DNA from: an uncultured Peptoniphilaceae bacterium
Lineage (GTDB): Bacteria; Bacillota; Clostridia; Tissierellales; Peptoniphilaceae
NCBI GenBank assembly: GCA_943912255.1
Contig: CALTTP010000004.1
Coordinates: 124,001 to 188,000, forward strand
Reading direction: 5' to 3'
Length of the DNA: 64,000 nt
Shown: positions 1 through 8,200 of the stretch, in pieces
Position numbering within the stretch: position 1 is the stretch's first letter
Layout of the letters: each line of letters begins with the position of its first letter
Notes under the pieces: generated by a model
Told to the model about the DNA's origin: nothing
The model's database searches: none
What the model saw: the letters and a program-made list of their open reading frames with translations, nothing else
Made by a program: the position numbers and the translations under genes

Positions 1-2
1 AC

Positions 3-452
3 TTAGACTATGTCTCCTTGGCAAAGAGCAGTAAGGCGATTTTAGTAGGAGGTAATTCTTCTATAAATCCATCCATTCTTTCCAATAACAATCTTTTAAA
101 AAATATAGATAAAACCGTTTTTTCAGGAAAGAATAGATATCTAACCTCTTTGGAAGTTGCAAAGAAGGGATTTAACGATGTTCGTACTGTAATATTGGTA
201 AGTGGAGAGGATTTTCCCGATGCCCTTTCAGCATCAAATGTGGCCAAGTATGTCAGTGGTCCAATTTTACTTACTTCTTCCACTGCTATTGATAAGGATA
301 TCGTAGACTATATAAAAGGTGGCGACATTACTAGACTTATAGTTGTAGGAGGTAGTAATAGAGTTCCTAATAAATTGTTGGAAGTTATAAATAAGGATCA
401 GATTAGAGGACCAGAGGAAATAGGTAATCCAAATGAAGATCCTGTAGGTTAA
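3..452 (+). CDS. C-terminal fragment of a CWB2 cell-wall-binding surface protein (5' end outside window)
   Basis: The reading frame is open from the left edge of the window, so this is the tail of a larger protein and no start should be assigned here. The visible 149 residues hold the typical pattern of cell wall binding repeat 2: an I-L-V-G-G-N-S-S turn near the edge, then a copy with the phrases SGEDFPDALSAS, GPILLTSS and RLIVVGGSNRVPN. In the family, three such repeats anchor S-layer-like proteins non-covalently to secondary cell wall polymers. The last strand is followed by a short acidic tail and a stop. Two further proteins in this window carry the same anchor (5261-10393 and 42693-46325). 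The fragment does not show what the exposed part does. Confidence 0.85.
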   Translation, partial: LDYVSLAKSSKAILVGGNSSINPSILSNNNLLKNIDKTVFSGKNRYLTSLEVAKKGFNDVRTVILVSGEDFPDALSASNVAKYVSGPILLTSSTAIDKDIVDYIKGGDITRLIVVGGSNRVPNKLLEVINKDQIRGPEEIGNPNEDPVG

Positions 453-500
453 TTTACAATTTATATTAGAACAGAGAAATATTAGAAAGAGGGGATTGAG

Positions 501-1886
501 ATGGAATTAAAATATGAAAGAAAAAACATTTGGAAAAATTCATCCAAAGAAGAAATCAATAAGATTTTTGAATACTCAGAAAGATATAAAGATTTCTTAG
601 ATAATGCAAAGATTGAAAGGGAAGCCACAGCTACCATTATCAAAAAAGCAGAAGAAAATGGCTATATCAGTCTAGAAGAAGCCTTAAAAAACAAGATTAA
701 AAAAGGCGATAAAATCTATCTAAACAATAAAAATAAATCCGTTGTTATGATGGTAATGGGAAATGACATTACAGAAGGTATGAATATTTTAGGTTCCCAT
801 TTAGATTCACCAAGACTTGATTTAAAACAAAATCCTATCTTTGAAGAAGGACATATGGGATATTTTAAGACCCACTACTATGGTGGAGTTAAAAAATATC
901 AATGGACTACAATACCACTAGCACTACATGGAATTATCATAACCAGAGATGGAAAGACATTAAACCTTGCAATTGGTGAAAAGGAAGACGATCCAATCTT
1001 CTATATTACAGACCTATTGATTCACCTTGCAAAAGATCAAAGAAAGAAGAGCATGGATGACGGAGTTACAGGAGAACAATTAAATATAGTAATTGGTCAC
1101 AACTCCTATAGTGCTAAAGACGATGCTAAAAATCCAATAAAGGACAATATTTTAGAATATTTAAATAAGGAATATGGAATAAAAGAAGAGGACTTCTTAG
1201 TTGCAGAACTTACAGCAGTGCCAGCAGGTAAGGCAAGAGACGTAGGATTTGACAGATCTCTAATAGCATCCTACGGTCATGATGACAAGGTATGTGCCTA
1301 TGCATCTCTAGAAGCTATTTTAAAGGTGGAAAACCCTGAAAAAACTGCAGTTTCACTATTTGTAGACAAAGAAGAAATCGGTTCAGTAGGTAATGCATCC
1401 ATGGGAGCAAACTTCTTCCACAATATGGTTGCAGAAATAATCAACAACCAAGTAGATAACTACTCAGACCTATTGGTTAGAAGAGCTTTTGCCAAGTCAA
1501 AAGTACTTTCAGCAGACGTATCCCCTGCCTTTGACCCAACTTTCCCAGAAGTTACTGAAAAGAATAACGTAGCTTTAGTTGGACATGGTGTGAACCTTTC
1601 AAAGTATACAGGTTCAGGTGGAAAGTTTGGTTCAAATGATGCCAACTCAGAATTCTTACAAGAACTTAGAGTACTATTTGAAGAAAATGAAGTAGTATGG
1701 CAAACAGGAGAACTTGGAAAAGTGGACCAAGGTGGTGGAGGAACCATTGCCTTTATCCTAGCAGCTTTCGGAGCAGAAGTTGTAGATATTGGAACAGCAA
1801 TGCTTTCAATGCACGCACCAATAGAATTACTATCAAAAGCCGATGCCTATATGACTTCAAAGGCCTATGAAGTCTTTGTAAAATAA
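501..1886 (+). CDS. M18 family aminopeptidase
   Basis: 461 residues, the usual length for bacterial M18 (aspartyl/leucyl) aminopeptidases, which are cytosolic, dinuclear-zinc, multimeric exopeptidases that trim N-terminal residues from peptides. The zinc-site motif GSHLDSPRLDLK lies near residue 97, a GHDDKVCAY segment near 256, the catalytic/metal segment VDKEEIGSVG near 288, and the closing MHAPIELLSKAD motif near 440. The ATG at 501 is preceded by GAGGGGATTGAG, a good ribosome binding site. It stands alone between the CWB2 protein and the dehydratase-type operon, with a stem-loop directly after it. No signal peptide or membrane segment is visible. Family assignment is firm; exact substrate preference is not readable. 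Confidence 0.93.
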   Translation: MELKYERKNIWKNSSKEEINKIFEYSERYKDFLDNAKIEREATATIIKKAEENGYISLEEALKNKIKKGDKIYLNNKNKSVVMMVMGNDITEGMNILGSHLDSPRLDLKQNPIFEEGHMGYFKTHYYGGVKKYQWTTIPLALHGIIITRDGKTLNLAIGEKEDDPIFYITDLLIHLAKDQRKKSMDDGVTGEQLNIVIGHNSYSAKDDAKNPIKDNILEYLNKEYGIKEEDFLVAELTAVPAGKARDVGFDRSLIASYGHDDKVCAYASLEAILKVENPEKTAVSLFVDKEEIGSVGNASMGANFFHNMVAEIINNQVDNYSDLLVRRAFAKSKVLSADVSPAFDPTFPEVTEKNNVALVGHGVNLSKYTGSGGKFGSNDANSEFLQELRVLFEENEVVWQTGELGKVDQGGGGTIAFILAAFGAEVVDIGTAMLSMHAPIELLSKADAYMTSKAYEVFVK

Positions 1887-1899
1887 TAGATGATAGTAT

Positions 1900-1927
1900 C
1901 TTCAAGCACTCAAATGGGTGCTTGAAG
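1900..1927 (+). terminator. 10-bp perfect stem-loop after the M18 aminopeptidase
   Basis: CTTCAAGCAC and GTGCTTGAAG pair perfectly around an 8-nt loop, 14 nt after the stop codon. The following bases are only moderately T-rich, so it may terminate weakly or protect the 3' end. The stem and loop share CAAGCACTCAAA with the stronger terminator at 25138-25177. Confidence 0.5.
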
Positions 1928-2053
1928 ACTGCTAATTCTTATATGGATTAAAACAATAAATTTACTAAAGGTAAAATTAGGACTAATTTATATAAAATTT
2001 CGATAAATTGGTAATTAAATCTTTTTGATGATATAATTTGAAGGGTGATAGAT

Positions 2054-2809
2054 ATGTACAATGTGGGAATCGATATAGGTTCAACTGCATCAAAAGTAGT
2101 TGTAATGGACGATTCAAAAAGTAAAATACTTCATAAAAAAGTGATGCCTACAGGTTGGAGTTCCGTTGAAACCAGTAAAAATATTAAAGAATGGCTGGAA
2201 TCAAAGGGAATCAACGAGGAAAACAGCAAGGTTGTAGCAACAGGATATGGAAGAGTTTCCGTACCTTTCAGTGATAAAGTAATCACAGAAATAACCTGTC
2301 ATGGTAAAGGAGCTAGCTACTTTAACGATGGTGACATGACTGTAATAGACATTGGAGGTCAGGACACTAAAGTTATAAGATTTAAGGACAATTTGGTAGA
2401 CGACTTTATAATGAATGACAAATGTTCTGCTGGTACTGGTAAATTCTTGGAAGTTATGGCAAATAGACTAGGTGTGGACCTAGATGAAATGTTTGAACTG
2501 GCAAGGGTGGGAAAGGATATTAAAATCTCCTCCATGTGTACCGTATTTGCAGAAACTGAAATCATTTCCCTGATAGGTAAGGGAACACCAAAAGAGGACA
2601 TTGCCTGTGGTGTTATCCACTCCATAATCAATAAGGTATTGACCTTGGTAAATAGAGTTCCAAAGTCCGACTATTACTTTTTAACTGGTGGCTTTTCTGG
2701 AAATGACTATATGGTTGAAAAGTTATCGGAATTACTAGGAGTAAAGGTGGAAACTGACGAAGATGCCAGATTTGCAGGAGCAATTGGCGCTGCCATGTTA
2801 GCAAAATAA
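2054..2809 (+). CDS. 2-hydroxyacyl-CoA dehydratase-type activase (HgdC/BadF-BcrA ATPase family)
   Basis: A 251-residue ASKHA-fold ATPase. The phosphate-binding motif GIDIGSTASK lies at about residues 5-14, a second one (VIDIGGQDTK) near 98, and the two cysteines that in HgdC-type activators hold one [4Fe-4S] cluster between two subunits are at residues 124 (KCSAGTGK) and 162 (SMCTVFAE). In the family this protein is an ATP-driven electron injector for a dehydratase or a double-cubane partner; the partner here is the 3615-4898 product. The start is taken at ATG 2054 rather than GTG 2045, because AAGGGTGAT sits just upstream of the ATG and overlaps the GTG. The stop overlaps the next start by one base (TAATG), showing translational coupling. 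Confidence 0.9.
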   Translation: MYNVGIDIGSTASKVVVMDDSKSKILHKKVMPTGWSSVETSKNIKEWLESKGINEENSKVVATGYGRVSVPFSDKVITEITCHGKGASYFNDGDMTVIDIGGQDTKVIRFKDNLVDDFIMNDKCSAGTGKFLEVMANRLGVDLDEMFELARVGKDIKISSMCTVFAETEIISLIGKGTPKEDIACGVIHSIINKVLTLVNRVPKSDYYFLTGGFSGNDYMVEKLSELLGVKVETDEDARFAGAIGAAMLAK

Positions 2810-3603
2810 TGGATTACTTAGATATTAGAAAAAACGCCTATATTGATGCAATCACTTTAAGTGAAACTGGTAAAGTGGTTTCACTATGGGGGAGGGTTCC
2901 CTGGGAGATTGTTGAAAGTTTTGGTTTTAAAGCAATTTACTCCTATGGGATTGATAAAGATGTAATAATAGATTATGATGACAACAATTACTGTGACATG
3001 TTAAACTCATCCTTTGCCTATTTGGAACTGGGGAAATGTCCCTTTATGTTCTCTTCTAAGTTTTTCATAGTGGATGACTATTGTAAAGTACGTTATGAAA
3101 AATTAAAAGAAAAGACGGAAAAAGAAGTCTATCTATATAAAGATAATGATTATAAGTCTTTGATAAAATTTTTAGAAGAAAAGTCAGGGAAGGCTTTTAA
3201 TAGGGAATTGTTTGATGAATTGGTGGAAAAATCCAAAGAGATTTCTAAACTCATATGCAAGCTTAGAAAATGTGATGTAGACGAAAAACGGATCTATGAA
3301 GTGGAGTACTTTTCAAAGTTTATCTTTAATATAAATAAGAGAATTGACTTTATTAAAAGTCATATAGATGGCACCCAAAGGGATAAATATACGGTTAAAA
3401 TCCAAGCGGGAGCTGGAATCTATAAAAAAATTAGTGGTTTAGTCAAAGAAGGTTATTTTTGTGAAGGTGAATACCAGGATATTTTTACTAAAGAGGGGTT
3501 TGAATTCATTGAAGAAAAATACAAGGAATTTGAACTTATACCGGATTTGGTAATAAACAATTGTAGCCTATTTGATATGAAAAATAAATACATAAGTTAT
3601 TAA
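2809..3603 (+). CDS. short, divergent paralogue of the 2-hydroxyacyl-CoA dehydratase/DCCP family
   Basis: 264 residues, not a textbook family member, but it aligns by eye with the N-terminal two thirds of the 427-residue protein encoded next (3615-4898). GRVPWEIVESFG matches IHVPDEVVFGCG, and three cysteines (residues 62, 77, 92) have exactly the 15/15 spacing of Cys114, Cys129 and Cys144 in the neighbour. The neighbour's other early cysteines (76, 87, 95) have no counterpart, and the C-terminal subdomain is shortened. It therefore could bind at most part of the metal site, or act as a structural or regulatory subunit. Translation is coupled to the activase by a one-base overlap, and the next gene follows after 11 nt with a GGGGG ribosome binding site. 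Confidence 0.7.
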   Translation: MDYLDIRKNAYIDAITLSETGKVVSLWGRVPWEIVESFGFKAIYSYGIDKDVIIDYDDNNYCDMLNSSFAYLELGKCPFMFSSKFFIVDDYCKVRYEKLKEKTEKEVYLYKDNDYKSLIKFLEEKSGKAFNRELFDELVEKSKEISKLICKLRKCDVDEKRIYEVEYFSKFIFNINKRIDFIKSHIDGTQRDKYTVKIQAGAGIYKKISGLVKEGYFCEGEYQDIFTKEGFEFIEEKYKEFELIPDLVINNCSLFDMKNKYISY

Positions 3604-3614
3604 GGGGGATTAAA

Positions 3615-4898
3615 ATGGCAGATTACAGAGAAATGTGGGACGAACTTGGAATGGATGTTGAAGAACATGACGTTTTATGCGAAGTTTTACCACAAGCCTT
3701 TGGAGATGTTTACTTATCACAGGAAAATAGACCTGAAAAAATGGACTATTTCAACATGGTTGTTGCAGAAATTCATGGAATTAGACCTGCAGAACTTATC
3801 GAATTTCAAAAAAAGGGTGGAAAGGTAGTAGGAACTTTCTGTATCCACGTTCCAGACGAAGTGGTTTTTGGATGTGGCGCAATTAATACAGGACTATGTT
3901 CCGGATCCCAATTCTGGGTACCAGGAGGAGAAAAATACCTTCCTACAGCAACTTGTCCACTTATCAAGGCATCACTAGGTGCGAGATTTGAAAAAACTTG
4001 CCCATTCTTTAGAATTGCAGACCTTTTTGTAGGAGAAACTACCTGCGATGGAAAGAAGAAGGCATGGGAAATCCTATCTCAAGATGCGCCAATGTACATC
4101 TTTGACCTACCTCAAATGAAGAGGGATAAGGATGTGGAATTTTTCAAGGACGAAGTCTATAGATATATTGACAGAATTGAAGAATTAACTGGAAATAAGT
4201 TGACTGCAGAATCACTTCATGATGCCATCGTTCTACTTAACAATAAGAGAAAGGCGATGCAAAGACTTTGGGAATTCCGTAAATTAGATAATGTACCTAT
4301 AAGTGGTAAGGACTGTCTACTTATTTCACAAATTGCATTCTATGACGACCCTACAAGATTTGCACAAAAAGTAAACGAACTTTGTGATGAATTGGATAAG
4401 AGAAAAGAAGAAAATGTAAGTGTATATCAAAAGGGCGCTACAAGACTTATGCTTACAGGTACACCACTTTCAATACCTAACTGGAAATTACATCATATTA
4501 TTGAATCCAGTGGTGCTGCAGTGGTTTGTGAAGAGATGTGCACAGGTTCAAGATACTTCGAACTTACAGTAGATGAATCAGGAGAAACCATTGACGAAAT
4601 GGTTGACCACTTAACTGATAGATATATGAAGGGAATCAACTGTGCTTGCTACACACCAAATAAAGAAAGAATTGACGATATCATAAGACTTGCTAAAGAA
4701 TACAACGTAGACGGAGTAATCGACGTTAACCTTAAATTCTGCAATATCTATGATACCGAAGGTCATATTGTAGAAAAAGAACTAAAAGAACACAATATAC
4801 CAGTTCTTGGAATAGAAACTGACTACACCGACGAAGACAGTGAACAATTAAAGACTAGAATCGAAGCCTTCGTAGAAATGATTGAAAATGGAAAATAA
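3615..4898 (+). CDS. double-cubane-cluster-type reductase, 2-hydroxyacyl-CoA dehydratase family
   Basis: 427 residues, matching the single-subunit double-cubane cluster proteins (DCCP) of anaerobic Firmicutes more closely than the paired HgdA/HgdB subunits. Cysteine-rich stretches occur at 76-95 (FCIHVP, FGCGAI, GLCSGS), 114-144 (ATCPLIKAS, KTCPFF, TTCDGKKK) and later at VVCEEMCTGSRYF and NLKFCNIYDTEG. Characterised DCCPs carry an [8Fe-9S] double-cubane cluster, accept low-potential electrons from an activase with ATP hydrolysis, and reduce small molecules such as acetylene; the physiological substrate is unknown. The co-transcribed activase is the likely electron donor. An acyl-CoA dehydratase role cannot be excluded, but no CoA-transferase or acyl-CoA gene is nearby. 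Confidence 0.85.
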   Translation: MADYREMWDELGMDVEEHDVLCEVLPQAFGDVYLSQENRPEKMDYFNMVVAEIHGIRPAELIEFQKKGGKVVGTFCIHVPDEVVFGCGAINTGLCSGSQFWVPGGEKYLPTATCPLIKASLGARFEKTCPFFRIADLFVGETTCDGKKKAWEILSQDAPMYIFDLPQMKRDKDVEFFKDEVYRYIDRIEELTGNKLTAESLHDAIVLLNNKRKAMQRLWEFRKLDNVPISGKDCLLISQIAFYDDPTRFAQKVNELCDELDKRKEENVSVYQKGATRLMLTGTPLSIPNWKLHHIIESSGAAVVCEEMCTGSRYFELTVDESGETIDEMVDHLTDRYMKGINCACYTPNKERIDDIIRLAKEYNVDGVIDVNLKFCNIYDTEGHIVEKELKEHNIPVLGIETDYTDEDSEQLKTRIEAFVEMIENGK

Positions 4899-4899
4899 A

Positions 4900-5151
4900 A
4901 TGAACTACATCTTATTTGAAGATGTGGAAAATGGAAAAAAACTCTATGACTTAATAAAAGAAAATTCTATTAAGGCCACCATAGCGCCTACGCCAAGAGT
5001 TTTGGACAAATGCTGTGGTATCTCAATTCTCTATGACAATATTGAAGATAAAGAAAAAATTGAAGAGATAATTAGAGAAAATGACATTGTAATTAAAGGA
5101 TTTCACCAAATAGAAAGAGATATCAATCCTAATAGAATGAAATTTTTATAA
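4900..5151 (+). CDS. DUF3343 protein (putative Se/S carrier-like), DCCP operon copy
   Basis: A small cytosolic protein of 83 residues with a DUF3343 pattern: an N-terminal beta strand (NYILFEDVENGKKL), then APTPRVLDKCCGISILYD with adjacent cysteines in place of the usual S-C-G motif. DUF3343 proteins are predicted sulfur or selenium carriers because of their linkage to TusA/YedF-type genes; the biochemistry is unproven. The ATG at 4900 lies one base after the upstream TAA and gives the family's normal N-terminus; an ATG at 4888 inside the upstream gene is also possible. It is the fourth and last gene of the operon and is followed by a terminator. A second DUF3343 gene lies at 10992-11216. Confidence 0.8.
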   Translation: MNYILFEDVENGKKLYDLIKENSIKATIAPTPRVLDKCCGISILYDNIEDKEKIEEIIRENDIVIKGFHQIERDINPNRMKFL

Positions 5152-5159
5152 GTTTGTAA

Positions 5160-5199
5160 ATGGCTCTGGTCGATAAATTCGGCACAGAGTCATTTTTTT
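5160..5199 (+). terminator. Rho-independent terminator of the DCCP operon
   Basis: ATGGCTCTG pairs with CAGAGTCAT (one G-T wobble) and is followed by a run of seven T. It lies 8 nt after the DUF3343 stop and converges on the terminator of the minus-strand surface protein gene. Confidence 0.85.
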
Positions 5200-5210
5200 A
5201 GAATTTACAT

Positions 5211-5245
5211 AAAACAAAACCCCCGAAGGTTTAACCAATCGGGGG
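5211..5245 (-). terminator. Rho-independent terminator of the large surface protein gene
   Basis: On the minus strand CCCCCGA pairs with TCGGGGG around a 12-nt loop, followed by TTTTGTTTT. It is just downstream of the stop of the 5261-10393 gene. Confidence 0.88.
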
Positions 5246-5260
5246 AATTTGTATATTTTC

Positions 5261-8200
5261 TTATTTTACTTCAGCAATGCTACTTCTACCACCTAATATT
5301 ATAGAGTCTGTAATCTTATTTACTCTTAGATATTCTTTAACTGAAAGTGGTATTTCATCTTTTTCAATTAATATAATAGGTGCGTTATATTCTTTTGATA
5401 GGTGGGAAGCAACCAGTGCATCGGCATAGGTTCTGGAATTTGCAAAGATCACCTTTTCAGGTTTTCCATTTACAAGTTTTGCAAGTTCTATTGCAGTTTC
5501 AATTCTAGTCTTTCCTGAAATTCTATTTACATTTAAACCATCATTTTTTAGACTCTTCAAAATGCTGTCAGAAATTTGGGAATCTCCACCGACAACTATT
5601 ACATTTTTAATATCCCAGTTTTTAATAGCCTTAGCTGTTGCAGAGTTTAAAGAGCTATCATTTGTTAAAAGAATTGGAATATTTAATTTTGCGGCTAAAC
5701 TTCCTGCAGTTAGAGCGTCGATAAAGTTGTATCCATTTGCCAAGATTATATCAGTCTTGTTACTAGAGTTCTTTCTAACCTCTTCACCCAACTTAACAGC
5801 AGTTTCAAACCTGTCCTTACCTGAAATTCTTTCAGTGTCTATTTTAAGGGATTTGATTTTATTTAATACATCCTCAGAAAGAACAGAATCCCCACCGGCA
5901 AGAACAACCTTTTTAGGACTGAGTCTCTTAATTTCTGCAACTACTTCACCCATTACACTATCTTTACCAACAAATAGGATAGGAGCGTTGTTTCCTACAC
6001 CAAAGGAAGAAGCAGTTAAGGAGTCAATCATCTCTTTATTGGACGCTAATACTACTACGTCAGCAGATTTAAAAAGTCTCTTACTTACTTCGACGGCTGT
6101 AAGTTCACGATTTCTTCCGTAGATCCTATTGGAGGATATCTTTTTAAAGACTTCTTTGAAAGTATCCGTATCCTTTATTATATTGCTTTCATCCTTATCA
6201 GTTGTTGGAGGTACTCCTGGAGTGTAAGGCTTATTAGGCTTAGTTTCTTCAGAAGGCTTAGTTTCTTCGGAAGGCTTAGTTTCTTCAGAAGGTTTAGTTT
6301 CTTCAGAAGGTTTAGTTTCTTCGGAAGGTTTAGTTTCTTCAGAAGGTTTAGTTTCTTCGGAAGGTTTAGTTTCTTCGGAAGGTTTAGTTTCCTCAGAAGT
6401 TTCAGTTTCTTCTATGGTTTCACTTGGTGTAGTATCTGATGGTTCTTCAGGAGTTTCTGGTTCTTCTACGTCCTTTAACTTATACACTAACACCAATTCA
6501 CCGTTTTTATTTAAAAGTTCTGGCACATTCATAGCGTCATAATAGAACTTATTGTGACCAAAACTATCTCTACCAAATACCAATTCGTCAGTATCTTTAA
6601 CTTTGTAACCTTGGAATTCATCTCTAAACTCTCCCTTTTCATCCACCAATGGAAGTCCATAGAATAGGGTGTTTGGAGGAAGGTGTTTATAACCTTTAAT
6701 TTTTCTTGGTTCTACAATATCCTTACCATCTTGGTCAACATGTCTTACAGTCAAGTCGATTACCAAATCCTTTAGATCTTTGGACTTAGGACTTTTATCA
6801 TCTAATACAGTTCCTGTTACAGTAGTATCTTCATTGAAGTTTACTCCATCAGGGGCAACTTCATATTTAAAGGTAACACCTGGTAAGAAGTTTTCATTAC
6901 CATCATTCTTATAGGCGTTTGGTAAAATAATTTCCATTACCATATTGTTGCCCTTACCAGACATACCGAAGGTCTTTCCATCTTTCATAGCGTCCATCAT
7001 GGTCATCATAACTCTGTCAGATGAGTCAAAGACTGCATCATTGATAGGGGACCAGTAAACGCCAAAGGAGTCTAAAAGTCTAACCCTTGCCTTTGTAGCA
7101 TCAAGATTGGTTCCATAAATCCACACCAAACTCTTCTTAGAACCCTGTCCTGTTGGTAGGTTAGTATGGGTTATATCTGGAGTTTTATCGCCACCTTGGG
7201 TACCATAGGATTGAATTTGGATAAAGTCAATCATCATTTCATCTTTCTTAGCATCTTTAGGAAGTACAGCAAATACAGATTTTGAAAATCTTTCTTCCAA
7301 TGTTGCAGCTAATGAAGTGGTATAGGTCTTACCACCATCAAGGGAGACTAATATCATGTAGGTACAAACCTTATCTCCAGTGTTTTCTGGAGCTGTAAAG
7401 GAGATTATCTGTTCAGTATCACTTCCAGTAATGGTCAAGTCCTTGATGATATTGTCAGAACTGTCAGAGTTATAAAACTCATTTTTGTCCATACAATCTT
7501 TTTGAATCTTTAATTTTAATTTAGATTTTTCACCATCAGATAGGTTAAATCCTTTAACTTCAATAGCTACCTTTCCACCCTTATGGTCTAATTGATAGCC
7601 TTCTAAGAATTTAAAGGAGTTTACCACAATGGAATTCTTTGTAATCTTATAGCCTTTTACTTCACGATTAAGACCTTGGTGGTTATAGAAAGATCTCTCT
7701 TCAATATTTAGTTTAAATTCAGGATTTTCATTTTCAGAAACCTTGAACACAGGCTCTTTAAACTTGATGGTAACCTTTGAATTTTCAATGGTTAAAGTAT
7801 CTTCTTCCCCAAGTTTTATATTCTTACTACCAGTAATGGTAATGGCTTCCTTTAATTTACCAGGACTCACTTCACTAATATCATTGTAGAATTTGATGAT
7901 TAAAGTGTCATCACCTAAAGTGAAGGACTCTTCTGGGTAAATCAATTGAAGACCATTCATACTACCAGTTTCACTTTGTTTAAAGAATAGCTCACGGCTA
8001 ATGTCGTCAACTTTAATGACTACCTTAAACTCCTTTTCAAGGTTTGTGTCCTTAAGAGGAAATCTTACAGATTGAATGTTATCTGTTCCCATAAACTTTG
8101 GTGTCTCAGTTAACTCATATGGTACAAAAGAACCGTCTACCTTTTCAAATACTTCATAGGATATATCCTTTGCAAGATTTAAATTACTTCCCTTTATATT

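Noticed and set aside
64..452. Start of a complete small protein at the left edge (TTG at 18)
   Set aside because: The frame is open to the edge and the residues are an ordinary CWB2 tail, so it is a truncated larger gene.
5562..6122. Plus-strand open frames opposite the large surface protein (also 8658-9179, 9562-9747, 10167-10484)
   Set aside because: Shadows of the repetitive minus-strand gene; no ribosome binding sites or recognisable domains.
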